Assembly: GCA_944391955.1 (NCBI GenBank)
Contig: CALXVG010000001.1
Span: 81,716-131,169, forward strand
DNA: 49,454 nt
Source: an uncultured Clostridia bacterium
GTDB taxonomy: Bacteria > Bacillota > Clostridia > TANB77 > CAG-508
Direction of reading: 5' to 3'
Shown here: piece after piece, positions 45,301 to 49,454 of the stretch
Layout of the letters: the number at the start of each line of letters is the position of its first letter
Position numbering within the stretch: position 1 is the stretch's first letter
Notes under the pieces: model-generated
What the model saw: only the letters and a program-made list of their open reading frames with translations
Database searches by the model: none
Told to the model about the DNA's origin: nothing
Position numbers and translations under genes: made by a program

Positions 45301-45762
45301 TTATTTACTAGTTGAACCAAATCCGCCTTTTCTTTCTTCTGTTGCATTATCATTATCAATACTTAAAAATTTTTGGAATATTCCTTGTCCAATTGCTTCT
45401 CCTTTTTTTATTTCTACATCTTCTTCTTTTATGTTATAGAAAGCAAACATTATATGCCCATCATTATCAGGATTTCCATAATAATCACTGTCTACAACTC
45501 CTATACTATTTGCCATAATTAATCCTTTTTTCCCTGGATTTGAGCTTCTATTTGCTAGAATTAGTACTTCGTCTTCTTTCATGTATGCCTTTACTCCTGT
45601 TTTTACTAATGTTGGTTTTGTTCCTTTCTTAAAGCTTGGTATGATTGTGTCTTCTGCTGCTTCAAAGTCATATCCTGCAGAACATTTAGTTTTTCTTATT
45701 GGTAAATTAATTTTACTATTTTCAAATCCTTTTGCTACTTCAAAACCTCTTTGTTTTTCCAT
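45301..45762 (-). CDS. dut: dUTP diphosphatase
   Basis: Hydrolyses dUTP to dUMP, keeping uracil out of DNA. A trimeric-type dUTPase: AGYDFEAAED (motif 1, about residues 29-38), ANRSSNPGKKGL (motif 2, about 71-82), GVVDSDYYGN (motif 3, about 88-97), KKGEAIGQGIFQ (motif 4) and a C-terminal ERKGGFGSTSK arm (motif 5) that closes the active site. At 153 residues it is complete. Confidence 0.96.
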   Translation of the reverse strand: MEKQRGFEVAKGFENSKINLPIRKTKCSAGYDFEAAEDTIIPSFKKGTKPTLVKTGVKAYMKEDEVLILANRSSNPGKKGLIMANSIGVVDSDYYGNPDNDGHIMFAFYNIKEEDVEIKKGEAIGQGIFQKFLSIDNDNATEERKGGFGSTSK

Positions 45763-45780
45763 TTATTTCTCAATCCTTCC

Positions 45781-47091
45781 TTATTTCTTTAATTTTTCAA
45801 CAATTTCTGCTATTGTTTTTTGTTCTTGATTTCCTGTTTTCATGTTTTTTAAAGTCATTTGTTTTGTTTCAATTTCAGTTTCTCCTATTACTATTACATA
45901 TGGAATTTTTAGTTTGTCTGCATATTTAAATTGTGTTTTTAACTTTTTTTCATCAAAATAGATTTCAGTATTTATTCCCGCTTCTCTTAAAATATTGGCA
46001 GTTTCTATCGCCGGTTTTAAATCTTTAACCATTGATACAATTAATACTTCTGATATTGAATTTTTTTCGGCTTTTATTAGTCCGATATCATTTAGCACGA
46101 AAAATAATCTTGTTAGTCCAATAGAAATTCCTACTCCTGGCAATTTTTTTTCTGTATAGTGTTCTGCTAAATTGTCATATCTTCCTCCTGAACAGATACT
46201 TCCTATTGATTTGTATTCATTTAAAAATGTTTCATATACTGTTCCTGTATAATAGTCTAAACCTCTTGCTATGCTTATGTCAATGTCAAAATATTCTTCT
46301 GGTACATTAAATAATCTAATATAATTAATAACTTCTGAAAGTTCTTTTAACCCTTCATTAAACATTTCATTTTTCACATTTAGTTTTGATAATTTTTCTA
46401 ATTTTTCATCTTTGTTTCCTGTTGTTCTTATAAATTCAATTATCTTTTCTATATTGTTTTCTTGTATTCCTAATTCTGATAATTCTTTTTTTACATTTTC
46501 TTCTCCTATTTTTTCTATTTTGTCTATGATTCTCATTATGTTTACACTATCTTCTTTTGCATTAATCTCTTCAAAAAATCCTGTTAATATTTTTCTATTA
46601 TTGATTTTTATTGTAAAATTTTCTAATCCTAGTTCTTTAAATGTTTTATATATTATGCTTGGTATTTCAGCATCATTTATTATATTTACTTCTCCGTCAC
46701 CAATAATATCTATATCACATTGATAAAATTCTCTAAATCTTCCCCTTTGTGCACGTTCTCCTCTATATACTTTTCCGATTTGATATCTTCTAAATGGAAA
46801 GCTTAAATTGTTTGAATATAATGAAACATATTTTGCAAGTGGAACTGTTAAATCAAATCTTAATGTTAAATTACTATCTCCTTTTGTGAAACTGTATAGT
46901 TGTTTTTCTGTTTCTCCTCCTGCCTTTGCTAAAAGTACTTCTGTGCTTTCTATAATTGGTGTATCAATTGGTAGGAATCCAAATCTTTCATATGTTTTTT
47001 GTATTTTTTCTTTCATTTCGTTAAATAATACTTGCTCATTTGGCAATAATTCCATAAAACCAGATAAGGTTTTTGGTTCTGTTTTTTGCAT
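45781..47091 (-). CDS. hisS: Histidyl-tRNA synthetase
   Basis: A class II synthetase: motif 2 is FRRYQIGKVYRGERAQRGRFREF (about residues 100-122, quoted only in part as key residues), followed by YQCDIDIIG; the HisRS-specific RGLDYYTGTVYE (about 277) and GGRYDNL are present. The C-terminal anticodon-binding domain spans about 345-436. The length is 436. AGGAGG lies ahead of the ATG. It lies upstream of dut, not next to aspS. Confidence 0.97.
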   Translation of the reverse strand: MQKTEPKTLSGFMELLPNEQVLFNEMKEKIQKTYERFGFLPIDTPIIESTEVLLAKAGGETEKQLYSFTKGDSNLTLRFDLTVPLAKYVSLYSNNLSFPFRRYQIGKVYRGERAQRGRFREFYQCDIDIIGDGEVNIINDAEIPSIIYKTFKELGLENFTIKINNRKILTGFFEEINAKEDSVNIMRIIDKIEKIGEENVKKELSELGIQENNIEKIIEFIRTTGNKDEKLEKLSKLNVKNEMFNEGLKELSEVINYIRLFNVPEEYFDIDISIARGLDYYTGTVYETFLNEYKSIGSICSGGRYDNLAEHYTEKKLPGVGISIGLTRLFFVLNDIGLIKAEKNSISEVLIVSMVKDLKPAIETANILREAGINTEIYFDEKKLKTQFKYADKLKIPYVIVIGETEIETKQMTLKNMKTGNQEQKTIAEIVEKLKK

Positions 47092-47128
47092 AGAAATTCC
47101 TCCTTCTATTTGCTTAAATTAATTTATT

Positions 47129-47779
47129 CTATTCCCATTCTTTTTGTTTCATATCTAAATATATTGTTTTTTCTTCCTGTATTTTTGTTGATTTTCCATG
47201 CCCTGGATATACTATTGTATCATCTGGCAATATCATGAGCCTATTTGTTATTGAATCTATTATATTTTCAAAACTACTTGTTGGTAAATCTGTTCTTCCC
47301 CATGTTCCTCTAAATAAAGTATCCCCAGAAAATAACAAACCTTCTTTTTCACAGTAAAGGCATATACTGCCTTTTGTATGTCCTGGTGTATGTATTACTT
47401 TAAATTCTAAGTCTTCTATATGTATTAAATCTCCATCATTTAATCTTGAATCTGCATTTACTCTTACATCATCTAGTCCTATATAATAACATAAATTTAC
47501 ATCCGGATTTTTTAATCCTTCTGCATCTTCTATATGTATTAATATTTTTCCACCATATTTTTGTTTTATCTGTTCTGCACCTGTAATATGGTCTGCATGG
47601 CAATGTGTTAAAACTATATATTTTAACTTTATATCCAATGTTTCTAACATTTCTGCCAATTCTTCTGTTAAATTCCCTGGATCTATTATCATAGTTTCTT
47701 TTGTTTCATCATCTTGTATTATATAACAATTTTCACCTATCATTGTTCCTATATCTGTTTTAATTCTCTTTAGTATCAT
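47129..47779 (-). CDS. MBL-fold metallo-hydrolase (glyoxalase II-like)
   Basis: A 216-residue protein with the metal-binding THCHADHITG motif (about residues 57-66), a second His in HTPGHTKGS (about 131-139), the bridging Asp in FSGDTLFRGTWGRTD (about 151-165), and the final His in YPGHGKST (about 190). It resembles YcbL-type hydrolases. In clostridia this gene often lies between relA and hisS, as here. The true substrate is unknown. Confidence 0.88.
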   Translation of the reverse strand: MILKRIKTDIGTMIGENCYIIQDDETKETMIIDPGNLTEELAEMLETLDIKLKYIVLTHCHADHITGAEQIKQKYGGKILIHIEDAEGLKNPDVNLCYYIGLDDVRVNADSRLNDGDLIHIEDLEFKVIHTPGHTKGSICLYCEKEGLLFSGDTLFRGTWGRTDLPTSSFENIIDSITNRLMILPDDTIVYPGHGKSTKIQEEKTIYLDMKQKEWE

Positions 47780-47791
47780 TTTTTACCTTCC

Positions 47792-49453
47792 TTATTTCTT
47801 TCTTGTAACTTCGTAAACACTATCAACTTTTCTTATTTGTTTTGCTACTTTGTTTAATTGTTCAGTATTTTGCACTTCCATTGTCACATCAATTGTAGCA
47901 ATTCTATCTCTGTTTGTTCTAGTATTTACTCCCATTATATTAATTTTTAAATTTGTTATTTCTCTAACAACATCTTGCAAAAGTCCTGTTCTGTCGTTTG
48001 CTAATATTTGTATATCAACATTATATACTGTTGGTGCTTTATCTTCATACCATTCTACTTCTATAATTCTTTCCTCTTCTGATAACAGGTCTTTTACATT
48101 TGTACAGTCTTTTCTATGAATTGATACTCCCCTCCCTTTTGTAACATAGCCTATTATATCATCTCCTGGAACTGGATTACAACACTTTGAAAATTTTACT
48201 AAACAATTGTCTACACCTTTTACAATTACACCTGATTTAGAAGGTTTTTGTTTTTTAGGTTTTTCTGTAATTAATTCTTGTATCTTTTCTTCAATTACTT
48301 CCTCTTGATGTTCTTTTTTATATTCTTCTAATAATCTTGTTAATATTTTATTTGGCGATATTCCACCAAACCCAATATTAGCATACATGTCTTCTACAGT
48401 ATTATAATTATATCTGTTTAAAACAATTTGTATAAATTCTGGTTTTAATAATTCATTATGTTGTATACCAATTTTTTTAATTTCTTTATTTAATATGTCT
48501 TTACCTTTTTCAATGTTTTCTTCTCTTTCAGTTTTCTTAAACCATTGTTGTATTCTTGTTTTTGCACTTGAACTTTTTACAAGTTTTAACCAGTCTCTAC
48601 TTGGTCCTTTTGAAGTTTCAGATGTTATAATTTCTACTATATCTCCACTTTTTAGAGGTGTTACTATTGGCATCATTTTGCTGTTAATTTTACATCCAAC
48701 CATTTTATGTCCTACTTCTGCATGTATTGAATATGCAAAATCAATTGGTGTTGCATCTTTTGGTAATGTTTTTATTTCACCTCTTGGTGTAAATACATAT
48801 ACTTCATCTTCAAATAATTCTGTTTTCAAAGTTTTTAAAAACTCATCTGGGTCTTGCATATCTTTTTGCCATTCTAATGTTTCTCTAAGCCAGGCTAGCT
48901 TATCATCATGAACTACAACATTTGATTTTTTAAATCTATTTGCTTCTTTATATGCCCAGTGTGCTGCTATACCAAATTCTGCAATTTTATGCATTTCCCA
49001 TGTACGTACTTGTACTTCAAATGGAGTTCCGTTTGGTCCAATCAATGTTGTATGGATTGATTGATACATGTTTGGTTTTGGTACAGAAATATAATCTTTA
49101 AATCTTCCTGGCATTGGTGTATATAATTCATGTACAACTCCTAGAGCGGCATAACAATCTTTTACAGAATTTACTATTATTCTTAGTGCAAACAAATCAT
49201 ATACTTGATCTATCGTAATATTGTCTCTCTGCATTTTTCTGTATATACTATATAAATGTTTTGCTCTTCCTGTTATCTCTGCAACAATTTTCACTCTTTT
49301 TAATTCTTTTCTGATTTCTTCCATTATGTTATTTATAAATTCTATACGTTCTTCTCTCTTTTTCTCTATGCTTAATACTAATTCTCTATATTCTTCTGGA
49401 TATAAATATCTAAAAGCCAAATCTTCTAATTCCCATTTTAAAGAATATATACC
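47792..49453 (-). CDS. relA: RelA/SpoT-type (p)ppGpp synthetase, N-terminus cut off
   Basis: Partial gene: coding continues past the window edge (the last complete codon reads Gly in GIYSLKWELEDLAFRYLYPEEY). Present are the synthetase domain (DCYAALGVVHELYTPMPGRFKDYI; PNMYQSIHTTL; EVQVRTWEMHKIAEFGIAAHW, each quoted in short), the TGS domain (VYVFTPRGEIKTLPKDATP), the CC zinc-finger-like segment (KFSKCCNPVPGD, HRKDC), and the C-terminal ACT domain. The HD hydrolase domain would lie outside. A TTG at 49420 is not the true start. Confidence 0.95.
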   Translation of the reverse strand, partial: GIYSLKWELEDLAFRYLYPEEYRELVLSIEKKREERIEFINNIMEEIRKELKRVKIVAEITGRAKHLYSIYRKMQRDNITIDQVYDLFALRIIVNSVKDCYAALGVVHELYTPMPGRFKDYISVPKPNMYQSIHTTLIGPNGTPFEVQVRTWEMHKIAEFGIAAHWAYKEANRFKKSNVVVHDDKLAWLRETLEWQKDMQDPDEFLKTLKTELFEDEVYVFTPRGEIKTLPKDATPIDFAYSIHAEVGHKMVGCKINSKMMPIVTPLKSGDIVEIITSETSKGPSRDWLKLVKSSSAKTRIQQWFKKTEREENIEKGKDILNKEIKKIGIQHNELLKPEFIQIVLNRYNYNTVEDMYANIGFGGISPNKILTRLLEEYKKEHQEEVIEEKIQELITEKPKKQKPSKSGVIVKGVDNCLVKFSKCCNPVPGDDIIGYVTKGRGVSIHRKDCTNVKDLLSEEERIIEVEWYEDKAPTVYNVDIQILANDRTGLLQDVVREITNLKINIMGVNTRTNRDRIATIDVTMEVQNTEQLNKVAKQIRKVDSVYEVTRKK

Positions 49454-49454
49454 A

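Overview
The window is very AT-rich DNA from a spore-forming clostridium-like Firmicute. An alpha/beta SASP, SpoIVB, YqfC, YqfD and DisA point to sporulation, and the syntenies era-yqzL-recO, radA-disA and hpt-uvrC are typical of the group. An uncultured gut clostridium would fit, but the species cannot be named from this sequence.

Layout. 1-380: small Smr-like gene on the plus strand. 381-14039 (minus): HlyD-like protein, miaA, mutL, a prepilin, disA, radA, a repeat-filled gap, recO, yqzL, era, a DUF3048 protein, ybeY, an unknown gene, yqfD, yqfC. 14100-14400: tRNA-Met(CAT) with a consensus promoter, then an orphan promoter-terminator unit. 14404-20122 (minus): uvrA, plsC, cmk, a P-loop/Asp23-like gene, a repeat island and a broken prepilin gene. 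20435-23419: a complete agr-type quorum-sensing locus split into two convergent units, agrA-agrC (plus) and agrB-agrD (minus). 23559-27132 (minus): an RlmI-like methyltransferase, a small membrane protein, a nested palindromic element, uvrC and hpt. 27384-28382: asd (plus). 28421-29617: spoIVB. 29678-44018 (minus): a 14-kb Tad-like pilus operon with a CpaB-like protein, two ParA/MinD-like ATPases, a TadA/CpaF ATPase, a TadB/C-like membrane protein and eight pilin-like or surface proteins. 44242-44448: SASP (plus). 44530-49454 (minus): a membrane-anchored protein, dut, hisS, an MBL-fold hydrolase and relA, which runs off the end.

Main discovery candidate. Four genes (miaA, radA, uvrC and the large pilus-associated protein) each need exactly one +1 frameshift to give a full-length product. 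In all four the frame breaks at an in-frame CGG codon: skipping its C leaves GGT or GGA, and reading resumes with glycine. In MiaA, RadA and UvrC this is a position where the family has a conserved Gly. A by-eye scan of every gene in the window found no other in-frame CGG; arginine is written AGA, AGG, CGT, CGA or CGC. The simplest reading is that CGG is not a normal sense codon in this organism and is bypassed by +1 frameshifting or by CGGN quadruplet decoding. The sites share no slippery P-site codon, no Shine-Dalgarno stimulator and no adjacent stop.

Other notable items: an AgrD peptide with Ser in place of the ring Cys; heptanucleotide arrays next to a REP-like dispersed repeat; a nested 210-bp palindromic element; strong hairpins in the hpt leader and between pilin genes; and three perfect 11-bp repeats ahead of the pilus operon.
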